Shown piece after piece: positions 9,040 through 18,078 of a stretch of 46,778 nt of DNA (positions within the stretch are counted from its first letter, which is position 1; each line of letters starts with the position of its first letter). Made by a program: the position numbers and the translations under genes. The stretch lies in the NCBI GenBank assembly GCA_041984235.1, contig JBHIYN010000027.1, forward strand, positions 1-46,778. The letters are read 5' to 3'. The notes below the pieces were generated by a model. That model made no database searches. It was not told where the DNA came from and was given only the letters and a program-made list of their open reading frames with translations. This DNA is from JBHIYN01 sp041984235 (lineage in GTDB: Bacteria > Pseudomonadota > Gammaproteobacteria > Ga0077536).

Positions 9040-10124
9040 CGCCGCCCCTGGAGGTCGGGGTTGCCATGTACGCGGCGCAGCCATTCGACCAGATCGGCGG
9101 CGCCCAGGTGCGGCTGCTGATCGAGCATGACGGCGGCCACGCCGCTGGCGTGGCCGCAGGCGAACGAGGACCCGGAGACGAAATCGTAGCGCCCCTCGGG
9201 CACCGTGGTCAGCAGTTGCTGGCCGGGAATGGTCAGGTGCCAGCCGGCGACCGGCGCGCCACTCGGCAAACCCTGCTCGACCGCGACCACCGCCGGAATC
9301 GAGGCCGGAAAGCTCTGCGTCGCCTCTTCGCCGACCGCGCCGAAGACCACCGCGCCGAGCTCGATGGCACGCCCGACCAGCTTCGTCAGCAGCGGGTCCT
9401 CGGGACCGGCCAGTGACAGGTTGATGATGCGCGCGCGGATCTCGATGGCGTAGTTGAGCGCCTCGGACAGGGTCTGCGTACTGCACAGGCCGTAGCCGTA
9501 GGTCGGCTCCCAGCACGCGCGCAACGCGTGCAGCTCGGCATCCGGCGCGAGGCCGTGGATGCCGATCCCGTTGCCGGGCGCGGCGGCAATCAACCCGGCC
9601 ACGCCGGTGCCGTGGAACTCGGCCGGCACCGCGTCCGGGCTGCCGCCGACGAAGTTGACCGCCGCGGCGACCTGGCCACGCAGGTCCGGGTGCTCGACGT
9701 CGACCCCGGTGTCGATGACGGCGATGCGCACGTTGCGCCCGCTGCCACGCCGCAGCACCGCGGCAACGCCGCCGCGCCGGGTGCGGGCCTGCAGGTCGAA
9801 ATAGGGATCCTTGACCGGCATCCCGGCGACGTGATGGGTCAGGCCGGGCTGGGCGTGGTGCACGCGCGGATCGGCGCCGAGGCGGCGCACCAGGTCGGCC
9901 GCATCCTGTGCGCGGTGCGGGATGAACTCGAGCGCATGCGCATCGAGCGCCGACAGCGGCCACTCGGCGGCGAGACGCAGCGGGTAGTCGCGCTCCAGCG
10001 CGGCGGCCACGGCCAGCGCATCGACGGTCACGATCAGCCGCGCCGTCTCGCCCGCCGCGACGCGTCCGGCGCCGAGCAGCAGCGCGACGCACAGCAGCGC
10101 GGCGGCCCCGCGCCGGCCGTTCAT
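9024..10124 (-). CDS. S8 (subtilisin-like) peptidase with an altered oxyanion position
   Basis: 366 aa with a signal peptide (cut near A24) and a prodomain-like stretch up to about 110. The catalytic triad is intact: D138 in AVIDTGVDVEHPDL, H171 in EFHGTGVAGLIAA and S320 in GSSFACGHASG. Where subtilases normally have the oxyanion-hole Asn in an AAGN-type motif, this protein reads FGAVGEEA, so Glu (about E266) seems to replace Asn. It may be slow, a pseudopeptidase, or a sensor. The ATG overlaps the anti-sigma stop by 4 bp, so it belongs to the sigma/anti-sigma operon and probably acts in the periplasm. The C terminus, rich in Arg and Lys, runs into the convergent MBL gene. Confidence 0.9.
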   Translation of the reverse strand: MNGRRGAAALLCVALLLGAGRVAAGETARLIVTVDALAVAAALERDYPLRLAAEWPLSALDAHALEFIPHRAQDAADLVRRLGADPRVHHAQPGLTHHVAGMPVKDPYFDLQARTRRGGVAAVLRRGSGRNVRIAVIDTGVDVEHPDLRGQVAAAVNFVGGSPDAVPAEFHGTGVAGLIAAAPGNGIGIHGLAPDAELHALRACWEPTYGYGLCSTQTLSEALNYAIEIRARIINLSLAGPEDPLLTKLVGRAIELGAVVFGAVGEEATQSFPASIPAVVAVEQGLPSGAPVAGWHLTIPGQQLLTTVPEGRYDFVSGSSFACGHASGVAAVMLDQQPHLGAADLVEWLRRVHGNPDLQGRRQKSM

Positions 10125-10816
10125 CGTGCGCGGTCCGGGCGCGTTCCGATCAGCTTGACGGGTTCGACGAACAGGGTGTCGGCATCGCCGCGGATCTCGG
10201 CGAGCACGGCGTCGAAGGTGCGCGGCCCCATCGCCACGCGCACGGTCAGCACACCGATCGCCGAGGGACCGTCGACCAGCTCGGCGCGGTGGCGCTGCAG
10301 CCAGGCGCGGCGCCCGCCGGCACCCAGCTCGTCGCGCAACACGATGCGCAGCAGCGGGTGACTGAGTTCGGAAACGGCGCCGGACTCGTGGCGGCCGAGC
10401 GTCTGGAAAGGCTGCTCGCCGCCGCGGATCTCCGCGTCGCGGTTGCCGACGATGGTCGCGACCAGCAGCGAGGAGAACACCAGCACCGAAGCGCCCGCGA
10501 TCAGGGGCACCGGTTCGAACACCGCGCGCAGCGCACCCAGCAGGCGCTGCGGCCAGCGCGGTGCACGCTGCATGCGGATACGACCGGACAGCCGGGCGAA
10601 GCTCTGCGCACAGGCCTGCTCGGTCGCCGGTGCCGCCACCGCGCGCTCGAGCACGGCAAGACGCCTGAGCTCGCGCGTGCAGGTCAGGCAGCTGCCGAGG
10701 TGGTCGCGCACGGCCGCGTGCTCGTCCGCCGCCAGGCTCTCGTTGTGGTACCAGGGCAGCAGCGCCCAGGCGCGGTCGTGCGTCATGCCCGGCCCGTGGT
10801 GTTCAGCGCTGGCCAT
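10121..10816 (-). CDS. zinc-binding (ZAS-type) transmembrane anti-sigma factor
   Basis: 231 aa from the ATG at 10816. A later ATG at 10786 is also possible. The N-terminal helix-rich domain has the HxxxCxxC zinc signature (H39, C43, C46 in DHLGSCLTC). One transmembrane helix lies near 103-124, followed by a periplasmic domain of about 100 residues with no family I recognise. In this family the N-terminal domain holds an ECF sigma factor at the membrane until a periplasmic signal releases it. The chosen start lies 14 bp inside the sigma gene, and the stop overlaps the S8 peptidase start, so all three genes are translationally coupled. Confidence 0.85.
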   Translation of the reverse strand: MASAEHHGPGMTHDRAWALLPWYHNESLAADEHAAVRDHLGSCLTCTRELRRLAVLERAVAAPATEQACAQSFARLSGRIRMQRAPRWPQRLLGALRAVFEPVPLIAGASVLVFSSLLVATIVGNRDAEIRGGEQPFQTLGRHESGAVSELSHPLLRIVLRDELGAGGRRAWLQRHRAELVDGPSAIGVLTVRVAMGPRTFDAVLAEIRGDADTLFVEPVKLIGTRPDRAR

Positions 10817-11399
10817 CGGCACGCTCCCGGGTAACGGCATCGTCGAGCAGCGGACGCAGCCGTTCGCGCGCATAGAACATGCGCGTTTTCACGGTGTTGA
10901 CGGGGCAGTCGACGATTTCGGCGATCTCCGGATAGGTATAGCCGTAAAAGAAGGCCAGGTGGACGATGCTGCGCTGGGCCAGCGGCAGGCCGCCAACCGC
11001 GGCGCGGATGCGGTCGAGCAGCGCGTCGCTGCTGACCGCGTCGAACGGGTCGTCATCGCCCTCGGCCTCGATCTCGATACTCAGCTCGCGCTCGGCCAGT
11101 CGGCGATTGGTCTTCAGGCGCTTGAGCGCCTTCTTGTAGGCGATGCCGAAGATCCAGGTCGAGACCTTGGAGCGCCCGGCGAACTGGTCGGCCTTGTTCC
11201 ACACCACCAGCATGGTGTCGTTGATGGTTTCCTCGACGTCCTCGGGCCGGCCCAGCATGCGCAGCACGAAGTCGAACAGGCGCGGATAGAACTGCCGATA
11301 GAGGGTCTCGAAGGCCGCCGCGTCGGCCTGCAGGCTGTCGAGGATGAGCCGGTCCTGCTCGTCCCGCGTGCTGCGCGCCGTCACCTGCTCTCGCTTCAT
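10803..11399 (-). CDS. ECF-type RNA polymerase sigma factor
   Basis: 198 aa. Region 2 spans about 24-100 (FETLYRQFYPRLFDFVLRML, then VEETINDTMLVVW and STWIFGIAYKKALKRLK). Region 4 spans about 126-185 with the helix-turn-helix YTYPEIAEIVDCPVNTVKTR. The spacer between them is acidic. It would direct RNA polymerase to its own regulon, most likely including this operon. It is followed by its coupled anti-sigma factor and preceded, 145 bp away in the same direction, by a membrane Ser/Thr kinase. That kinase could be part of the signal chain, as reported for some kinase-controlled ECF groups, but nothing here proves it. Confidence 0.93.
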   Translation of the reverse strand: MKREQVTARSTRDEQDRLILDSLQADAAAFETLYRQFYPRLFDFVLRMLGRPEDVEETINDTMLVVWNKADQFAGRSKVSTWIFGIAYKKALKRLKTNRRLAERELSIEIEAEGDDDPFDAVSSDALLDRIRAAVGGLPLAQRSIVHLAFFYGYTYPEIAEIVDCPVNTVKTRMFYARERLRPLLDDAVTRERADGQR

Positions 11400-11543
11400 G
11401 CTCTCTCCGTCCCGGCGTCCGCGGGGCCTGGCCGCGGCCTGTTCCGTTCAGACCGTAAGTGGCGCCGCAAGTGCCGGTGGTTCAGATACGGGCCCGGGGA
11501 ATTTCGGAACAATGCCCGAAACTTAACATAAGCCATTGTTTTT

Positions 11544-14486
11544 TCAACGGCGGATCCCGGGCCTGTGGGACAGGTAGGCACGCGTCATGTCGACGAACTG
11601 GTCGAACAGCTTGCGCAGATCGGTGGGCGGGCCGAGACCGTTGTGGCCGCGGTTCCACACAGGCGAGCGATCCATCGCCGCGGTCAGCGGCAGGATCAGG
11701 GTATCCCTCGGCAGTACCAGGAGCGACCCGGCATAGGAATACAGGCCGGTCGCGGTGTTCTCGTTCACGCTCAGGCGATAGGCCATGAGCTTGACGTTGG
11801 TCCACTTGTAGTTGGCGTCGTGCACGTCGCCGCGGGTCACGATCTCGTAGCCCGCCCCCGCCACCAACGGCGCGACCTGCTGGTAGAGCAGGTCGCGCGT
11901 CATGCCCTCGCGCGCGTACCGGGGGTGGAAGCCGTGAAAGTCGAGGACCATGCGCGGGCGCGCGTTGACCGCCTCCTCGGCGGCACGCTGGGCCGCGGCA
12001 CGCGCCTGCTTCTCGGCCTCGGCCTTGCGTTCGGCCTCGGCCAGCAGGCGGCGCGCTTCCTCTTCCTGGCGTCGCCGGCGCTCCGCTTCGGCAGCCACCC
12101 GTGCGCGCTCCGCGGCGGCGCGTTCGGCCGCCTGCGCCGCGGCCTGCGCCTCGGCCTCGCGCGCCAGGCGTTCGGCCTCCTCGCGGTCCAGGCGCGCGCG
12201 GCCGGCGGCAATCTCGCGCTGTAGCGTGTGTGCGGGCGCGGAATCGCCGATCACGGCCAGCGCGCGGCGGGTGTACTGTGCGGCGCCGTCGAACTCCTGC
12301 CGCGCCAGTGCCTGGGTCGCCATGGCGACGTAACGATCGTGCACCTGCTGCACTCCGCGCGCGGCCTCGGCACTGTCCGGCTCCAGTGCCTGCACCGCGC
12401 GATAGCGTTCGAGCGCATTGTTGCCCTCCGGTGTCGTCAGGCGGTCGGCCTCGAGATCGGCCTGCGCCGCTTCGAGCAGGGCTGCGACCTGCTCCGCCCG
12501 CGCCATGGCATCGTTCGCCTGGTCGACCGTGGCGCGGAGCTCGTCAGCGAGCGTGCCGAGCTCGCCGTCGTCGGCGCCCAGCGCGCGTGCCCGCGCGAGG
12601 TGTTCGCGTGCCGCCTCCAGGTCGCCGGCCTCCACCGCCGCCCGCCCGCGCTCGGCGAGCGCGGTGGCGAGGCGCCTGAGCCCGGTCGTGGCAGCCGTGT
12701 TGTCGGGATCGAGGATCTGCACGGCGCGGTAGCGCGCCAACGCGTTGTCAGTACCGGCCCCGGTCAGGCGGCCGCTGGCGATATCGTCCTCGGCGGCGGC
12801 GAGAAACGCCTCGATACGTTCCTGCTGGCGCGCCGCCTCGGCGTTGCGCGCACCGGCGGCGGCGAGGCGTGCGCGCACGGCGTCGGTCTCGACCACGCCG
12901 GGCGGCAGCGTATCGAGCAACGGTTGCAGTGCCGCCACGCGCGCCGTGTCGCCCGCGTCGACGGCAGCATCCAGGGCAGCGATCAGGCGTTCGCCGGTCA
13001 GGCGCAGGCCGTGCACCGCATCCTCGTGACCCGGGCGCGCGTCCCAGGCGCGCCGGTAATAGGCCAGCGCGCTGCTGCGCGGCGGCTCCAGGGCCTGCCC
13101 GGCGGCGAGCGCGCGATCGCCCTGCGCCACCAGCCGCGCCGCCTTGGCGCCGCCGAACGGGTCGATCGGCAGCAGGCCGCTCCAGGCGGCATAGCCCAGC
13201 CCCGCGCCCAGCACCAGCAGCACGGCGACCAGCGCCGGCCAGCGTCGCCGCGGCGGTGCATCGAGTGCGGGTGCGGGTGCGGAGGCCGGCGCGGCGCTGG
13301 CCGCGGCCGGCGGCTGCGACGGCGGCGCGCTGCGCGGCCGGGTGTCCGCGCGCCGCGAGCCCCGCGCGCTGCCGTCGTCGCGGGTCGCGTCGTTGACCAC
13401 GGCTGCGGTGCCGAGGTCGATCGTGTCGTCGACCACGTGGCTGAAGCGGGTCGGCCCGTCTTCCGGCCAGGTGGTCCCGGCGGGGTCGAACAACTCGGTC
13501 TCCACCGTGGTCGAGAACTCAAAGCGCGGGCGCCACTCGGCAATCGTCTGGGGACGCTTCTTCTCGTTGAACTCGAGCGCGCAGTCGATGGCCGCGAGGA
13601 AGCTCCGCGAGTAGTTGCCGGCGCCGATCTCCGAGGCGGTGACGAAGACGTCACGCTCGGCCTTGAGGATCGCCTCGCTGCGGTCGATCGCCGCCATCGG
13701 CTGCAGCCCGGTGACACAACGATAGAGGGTCGCGCCGAGCCCGTAGATGTCGGTCCACGGCCCCTGGCGATCGCTGCGCGAGTAATACTGCTCGAACGGC
13801 GCGTAGCCGGGCGAGACCACGCTGGTCAGGGTCTGGGTTTCCTGCCCCAGGGCCTGGCGCGCGGAGCCGAAGTCGAGCAGCACGGGATGGCCGTCGCTGC
13901 GGATGAAGATGTTGGACGGCTTGATGTCGCGGTGAATGAAGCCCTGGGCATGGATCGTTTCCAGCCCGTCCAGCAGGGGCACCACCAGCGATACCAGCTC
14001 GCGCTCGGGCAGCGTACCGCGCGCGTCCAGCAGGTGTTGCAGGGCCTCGCCGTGCTGGTACTCCATGACCATGTAGGCGGTGTTGTTGGCTTCGAACACG
14101 CTGAGCACGCGCACGATCGCGGGATGCCTGAAGCGCGCCAGGGTGCGCGCCTCGGCGAGGAAGCGCTCAAGCCCCCACTGGTAGCGCGCATCCTGCGCGC
14201 GCGAGGCCGGGTAGACGGAGAAATCGCCCTCGCGCACGGCGAGCTCCATCGGCAGGTATTCCTTGATCGCGACATGCTGGTCGAGGTTGCCGTCATGGGC
14301 CAGGTAGGTGATGCCGAAGCCGCCCTGGCCCAGGATGCGCTCAATCTGGTACCAGTGCAGCTTGTGCCCGGGCCGCAGCGAGTTGCGCAGCTTGTCGTCA
14401 CCGCCGGGTGCGCCGCCGCTGCGGCTGCGCGCGCCCGGGCGGCTGTCAGGACGCGGGTTCGTAGAGCGCCGACTTGGCTTTGACAT
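11544..14486 (-). CDS. membrane Ser/Thr protein kinase with three internal repeats
   Basis: 980 aa. The kinase domain lies at about 45-325: glycine loop GQGGFG (53-58), K75 in VAIKEYLP, E112, HRDIKPSN with D187, and DFG at 205-207, so it should be active. An Ala/Pro-rich linker leads to one transmembrane helix (416-437). Outside follow three TPR-like repeats of about 43 residues (453-497, 565-607, 674-716) sharing an ALxRYRAVQxLxPD-like core. Then come an Ala/Glu/Arg-rich coiled coil (762-842) and a C-terminal domain (843-980) that I do not recognise. The start overlaps the SnoaL-like gene by 41 bp. It likely phosphorylates cytoplasmic partners, perhaps the neighbouring ECF system, in response to an envelope signal. 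Confidence 0.92.
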   Translation of the reverse strand: MSKPSRRSTNPRPDSRPGARSRSGGAPGGDDKLRNSLRPGHKLHWYQIERILGQGGFGITYLAHDGNLDQHVAIKEYLPMELAVREGDFSVYPASRAQDARYQWGLERFLAEARTLARFRHPAIVRVLSVFEANNTAYMVMEYQHGEALQHLLDARGTLPERELVSLVVPLLDGLETIHAQGFIHRDIKPSNIFIRSDGHPVLLDFGSARQALGQETQTLTSVVSPGYAPFEQYYSRSDRQGPWTDIYGLGATLYRCVTGLQPMAAIDRSEAILKAERDVFVTASEIGAGNYSRSFLAAIDCALEFNEKKRPQTIAEWRPRFEFSTTVETELFDPAGTTWPEDGPTRFSHVVDDTIDLGTAAVVNDATRDDGSARGSRRADTRPRSAPPSQPPAAASAAPASAPAPALDAPPRRRWPALVAVLLVLGAGLGYAAWSGLLPIDPFGGAKAARLVAQGDRALAAGQALEPPRSSALAYYRRAWDARPGHEDAVHGLRLTGERLIAALDAAVDAGDTARVAALQPLLDTLPPGVVETDAVRARLAAAGARNAEAARQQERIEAFLAAAEDDIASGRLTGAGTDNALARYRAVQILDPDNTAATTGLRRLATALAERGRAAVEAGDLEAAREHLARARALGADDGELGTLADELRATVDQANDAMARAEQVAALLEAAQADLEADRLTTPEGNNALERYRAVQALEPDSAEAARGVQQVHDRYVAMATQALARQEFDGAAQYTRRALAVIGDSAPAHTLQREIAAGRARLDREEAERLAREAEAQAAAQAAERAAAERARVAAEAERRRRQEEEARRLLAEAERKAEAEKQARAAAQRAAEEAVNARPRMVLDFHGFHPRYAREGMTRDLLYQQVAPLVAGAGYEIVTRGDVHDANYKWTNVKLMAYRLSVNENTATGLYSYAGSLLVLPRDTLILPLTAAMDRSPVWNRGHNGLGPPTDLRKLFDQFVDMTRAYLSHRPGIRR

Positions 14487-14838
14487 AGGTCTGCTTGTGC
14501 CGGATCAGGCGCCCTTCAAATGTCAGCAGGTCGAGCCCGCGCAGCGCGAGCGTGGTCTCGCCCTTGTCGATGACCAGCGTCCAGCTGCTCATGACCTTGC
14601 CCGTGCGCGCATCGACGAAGGTGTCTTCCTCGTCGAAGCGCATGGCGCCGAAGCGCCCCGCGAACTGCGGCTCGAAGGCGGCGCGGATGGCGTCAGGACC
14701 CTCGCTGCGTGTGCCGTCCAGCTCGTCGTACACGGCGTCCCCGGTGAAAAAAGCCATCACCGCATCGAGATCGTTGCGGTTGAAGGCGTCGAGGAAGTCC
14801 CGCGTGAGCTGCTCCAGTTCCTGCGCGCGATCGGCCAT
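14446..14838 (-). CDS. SnoaL/NTF2-like protein
   Basis: 130 aa. The cone-shaped NTF2 fold is suggested by an N-terminal helix pair (LTRDFLDAFNRNDLDAVMAF), FTGDAVYDELDGT, GPDAIRAAFEP and a strand-rich second half ending in LLTFEGRLIRHKQTYVK. Members are small-molecule hydrolases, isomerases or binding proteins, and the sequence does not say which. It lies 52 bp downstream of an alpha/beta hydrolase gene and runs 41 bp into the kinase gene, so it is probably co-transcribed with both. Confidence 0.8.
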   Translation of the reverse strand: MADRAQELEQLTRDFLDAFNRNDLDAVMAFFTGDAVYDELDGTRSEGPDAIRAAFEPQFAGRFGAMRFDEEDTFVDARTGKVMSSWTLVIDKGETTLALRGLDLLTFEGRLIRHKQTYVKAKSALYEPAS

Positions 14839-14890
14839 GTGTGCTCCGCTGCGTTCGATGGTCAGCGGATTCTAACGCAGCGGCGCCGGG

Positions 14891-15829
14891 CTAGCTTGCC
14901 TTTTCGGCACCCTCGATGCCGCGGAAGCGCAGGTAGTCCGCCGCCGCTTCCGCCGGCCGCTCGATCATCGGCACGTGGCCCATGCGCGCCATCAGCACGC
15001 ACTCGGCGTTGGCCAGCAGCTCACCGAGGATGCCGAGCCCGGAGGGATGCAGCACCCGGTCGTTGTCGCCCCACACCACCAGCGCGCGCGTGGCGAGACC
15101 GTCGACGGTGCCCTCCAGCGGCAGCGGATCGGCGAACAGTTCCTCGAAGATACGCGCATTGAACGCCGCCTCGCGCCGCGCGCGTTCCAGCAGTGGGCGG
15201 CGGAACTGCGCCGGCATCGGCGGCGGGACCTCGAAACACAGCCGCGTCAGGCGCTCGAAGCCGGCCACGTCCGACATGATCAGCGGGTTGTCGCCCTGCT
15301 CGATCAGGCGCAGCGTCTCGCTGGGCTCCGCACCGGCCGCGCCGGCCGGCGCCAGCAGCCACAGTGAGCGCACGCGGTCGGGAGCACGGTGCGCGAACAG
15401 CGTCGCCAGGTAACCGCCCATCGAGTTGCCGGCGAGATCGAAGCTGTCCAGCCCCATGCGGTCGGCGAACTCGCCGATGCGCGCGAGCATGGCGTCGAGC
15501 CCGTAGGCCTTGTCCGCCAGCCGGTCGGCATCGCCGAACCCCGGCAGGTCGGGCGCGTAGACGTGGAAGTGCCGGGTCAGGAACGGCGCGACGAACGTCC
15601 AGTGGTCCTTGTTCGCGCCGAAGCCGTGCAGCAGCAGCAACGGCTCGCCGCTGCCGCCTTCGAGGTAGGGCACACGGTGGCCGTCGATCTCGGTCTCGCG
15701 CTGCACGAGGCCGGCACTGCGCCGTGCCAGCGCCATGGCCGCGCGGTAGACCACGCCGGGGAACAGGAAGTAGAGCGCGGCGGCGAGCAGCAGCAGCGCG
15801 ACGAGCGTTCCGGCGAGCCAGGCAAGCAT
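14891..15829 (-). CDS. membrane-anchored alpha/beta hydrolase
   Basis: 312 aa. An N-terminal hydrophobic helix (about 3-24) anchors it or acts as an uncleaved signal. The fold motifs are LLLHGFGANKDHW (65-77), the nucleophile elbow GNSMGG with S136, the acid D257 in VVWGDNDRVL and the base H285 in MGHVPMIERP. It resembles the lipase/meta-cleavage hydrolase type. It lies between the CocE-like hydrolase gene (25 bp upstream) and the SnoaL-like gene in one direction, so a shared transcript is likely. Substrate unknown. Confidence 0.88.
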   Translation of the reverse strand: MLAWLAGTLVALLLLAAALYFLFPGVVYRAAMALARRSAGLVQRETEIDGHRVPYLEGGSGEPLLLLHGFGANKDHWTFVAPFLTRHFHVYAPDLPGFGDADRLADKAYGLDAMLARIGEFADRMGLDSFDLAGNSMGGYLATLFAHRAPDRVRSLWLLAPAGAAGAEPSETLRLIEQGDNPLIMSDVAGFERLTRLCFEVPPPMPAQFRRPLLERARREAAFNARIFEELFADPLPLEGTVDGLATRALVVWGDNDRVLHPSGLGILGELLANAECVLMARMGHVPMIERPAEAAADYLRFRGIEGAEKAS

Positions 15830-15854
15830 GGGCGTTCTCCGTGGTTAGTGGCGC

Positions 15855-17579
15855 TCAGGCCGCGCGCACCGGCAACACGACGTGCGAGGGGCGGCTGCGG
15901 TCGCGGTAGATGCGTTGCAGCGCCGGCTCGAAACGCGCCGCCGAGTGCGCCGTCTCACCGGTATTCGGATTGCGATCGTAGCGCGGAAAGTCGCTCGAGG
16001 TGACCAGCAAGGCGATGCGGTGGCCGGCGCGGAAGACCTGCGCCGTCGCCCACAGGTCCAGGGTGTAGGCGACGATGGCGTCGCGCTCGGGCAGGCGGCG
16101 CTCGCGACCGTCGGCGAGCGAGGCGCGCAGCACGCCGTCACACACGTTCAGCATGCGGCCGTCGGGGTGCACGTCGCACAGCTTGACCATCCAGTCGGTG
16201 TCCGCCCCGGACGTGCGCGCATGCAGCACCGCGCTGACCGCCCCGATCACCTCGAGATCGCGCTCCAGCGGTGTCGAGGTGTAGACCAGTACGTCGCGGC
16301 GCGCGGCAATCTCGCGCTGGTCGCAGGGACCGGCGGTGTACTGCGGCGGCAACAGCAGGTTGCCGCCGCGCGTCGGGCACGGCTGGTGGGGATCGTAGAC
16401 GTAGCTGTCACAGGCTTCCTGCGCGTCCGGCGCGCGCGCGGAGAGCCCGCCGTCGGCGCCGAGGTAGTAGCGCGTCGCGGTCGTGCCTGGCGGCGGCCAG
16501 CTGTCCTCGTCGCGCCAGCGGTTCACACCCTGCACGAAGAGCTTCACCGGCGCCTCTTCCGCACCGCCATCGGCGCCGTTCAGCCAGCGATCGAACCAGC
16601 GCAGCTGCAGGCGGGTGAGATCCTCTTTCAGGTCGAGGAACATGCCGTTGGCGCGGAAGCCGAAATCGACCTCGCCGACCACGTTCTGGAACATGCCGTG
16701 CGACCACGGCCCGATCACCAGGCGGCTGTGCTCGCGCGCGGCCGCACTGCCGCCGTTGGCGCGCATGCCGGCGTAGTGCTCGAGATCGGCGCCCAGCAGC
16801 AGGTCGTGCCAGCCGGCGATGGTCAGGCTGGGCACCTGCACCTCGGCGTGACGGTCGGAGAACAGGATGGCGTCGGTCCAGGCGTCCGGCGCCGGGTGGT
16901 CCAGGAACTCGAAGAAGAACGGCACGAAGCGCTCGTCGTCGGGACGCGCCGCGGCGAGCCGGTCCAGCGGCAGCGACGAGACGACCTCGGCAAAGCCGTC
17001 GATGTCGTCGAAGAGCTGCACGAAGGGCGCCCCCAGGTCCTTCGGATCGGGCCGCGCCCGCACCAGCGCCGCGGGACCGATGGCGCGCAGGGCCCACATC
17101 GCCAGGGTGCCGATGTTGAGCGCACCACCGCGCCAGAAATGGTTGCGCCAGAAGTCGTTGGGTGCGGTGGTGGGCGAGATCGCACCGAGCGCCGGGTGTC
17201 CGGAGCGCGCCGCCAGCCACGACGTCCCGCCCATGTAGGACAGGCCGTAGCAGCCGACCCGGCCGCTGGACCACGGCTGGGCCGCGCACCAGGCGATGCT
17301 GTCCTCGCCGTCGTCGGCCTCGTGACGGTAGGGGAAGAACACCTCGCCCTGCGAGGCCCAGCGTGCGCGCACGTCCTGGATGACCACGGCGAAGCCGGCC
17401 GCCGCGGCGCGCACGGGGTCCAGGGTCAGGGCCGTGATCGGCCACAGCTCCTTGTTGTAGGGGGTGCGCTGCAGCAGCACCGGGTGACGACCGTCACCGG
17501 CAGGGCGATAGATATCGGCGCGCAGTGCGGTGCCGTCGCGCAGGGGCACGTCGACGTTTTTCTCGACCACGACGGTCAT
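15855..17579 (-). CDS. CocE/NonD family (X-Pro dipeptidyl-peptidase-like) hydrolase
   Basis: 574 aa, family-typical. The start region VPLRDGTALRADIYRPAGDG and QRTPYNKE are hallmarks of the S15/CocE fold. The nucleophile S114 lies in GLSYMGG, followed by the helical cap, and the C-terminal jelly-roll domain includes LCDVHPDGRMLNVCDG and FRAGHRIALLVTSSDFPRYDRNPNTG-like segments. Members hydrolyse esters such as cocaine or nonactin, or acyl-amino-acid bonds. I used the ATG at 17579 because upstream in-frame sequence is low-complexity Pro/Ser/Thr. The PadR gene is 52 bp upstream. Confidence 0.92.
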   Translation of the reverse strand: MTVVVEKNVDVPLRDGTALRADIYRPAGDGRHPVLLQRTPYNKELWPITALTLDPVRAAAAGFAVVIQDVRARWASQGEVFFPYRHEADDGEDSIAWCAAQPWSSGRVGCYGLSYMGGTSWLAARSGHPALGAISPTTAPNDFWRNHFWRGGALNIGTLAMWALRAIGPAALVRARPDPKDLGAPFVQLFDDIDGFAEVVSSLPLDRLAAARPDDERFVPFFFEFLDHPAPDAWTDAILFSDRHAEVQVPSLTIAGWHDLLLGADLEHYAGMRANGGSAAAREHSRLVIGPWSHGMFQNVVGEVDFGFRANGMFLDLKEDLTRLQLRWFDRWLNGADGGAEEAPVKLFVQGVNRWRDEDSWPPPGTTATRYYLGADGGLSARAPDAQEACDSYVYDPHQPCPTRGGNLLLPPQYTAGPCDQREIAARRDVLVYTSTPLERDLEVIGAVSAVLHARTSGADTDWMVKLCDVHPDGRMLNVCDGVLRASLADGRERRLPERDAIVAYTLDLWATAQVFRAGHRIALLVTSSDFPRYDRNPNTGETAHSAARFEPALQRIYRDRSRPSHVVLPVRAA

Positions 17580-17631
17580 GGGCGGCATTCCTCCGGGGGA
17601 CGGGGTGGCAGGTGACAGCGGGGCGCCGTGG

Positions 17632-18039
17632 TCACGCGTCGGGCGGCTCGTCCCCGGCGTCCCCGGCGTCGCAGGCCGCCGTGGCGGCCGGCTCGCCGGC
17701 GGCGATGAACTGCTCGAGCATGCCACGGTGGACGTCCAGCAGGGCCAGCCAGTTGCGCAGGAACAGGGTGCCGGCGCCGGTCAGCGAGTACATGCGCCGC
17801 GCGGGGCCCGGCGTGCCGGTGTCCCACATCGAGCTGACCAGACCCAGCCCTTCCATCTGGCGCAGGGCGCGGTAGATCGAGCCCTTGTTGTACTCACCCA
17901 GGCCAGCCTCGTTGAGGCGCTGGACGAGTTCGTAGCCGTAGGCGGACCAGCCCTTGAGCATGGCCAGCAGGTGGGCGTTGAGCATTTCGCCGGTGGGATG
18001 CACCGCGGGCGGCGCGGACGGGTCATCAGTGGGTGGCAT
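17632..18039 (-). CDS. PadR-family regulator, PhaQ-like by context
   Basis: 135 aa. The winged helix spans about 20-90: LLAMLKGWSAYGYELVQRLN, then GSIYRALRQMEGLGLV and the wing RRMYSLTGAG. A short C-terminal helix pair would dimerise it. It diverges from the phasin gene, and both start from overlapping promoters with TTGCA dyads (18079-18130). In Bacillus megaterium the PadR-type protein PhaQ represses phaQ-phaP and is relieved by PHA, so an equivalent role is a reasonable inference. It could also control the downstream CocE hydrolase gene (52 bp away). The Ala/Asp-rich C-terminal tail is low complexity. Confidence 0.85.
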   Translation of the reverse strand: MPPTDDPSAPPAVHPTGEMLNAHLLAMLKGWSAYGYELVQRLNEAGLGEYNKGSIYRALRQMEGLGLVSSMWDTGTPGPARRMYSLTGAGTLFLRNWLALLDVHRGMLEQFIAAGEPAATAACDAGDAGDEPPDA

Positions 18040-18078
18040 GCGGGCGCCTGCGGGTCGGAAAAGGAGTTTGCAGGTCTA

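Noticed and set aside
12228..14483. A 751-aa open frame on the plus strand opposite the kinase gene
   Set aside because: It is antisense to a protein with a full set of kinase motifs. The translation is low complexity, rich in His/Arg/Gly, and has no domain; GC-rich third positions create such frames.
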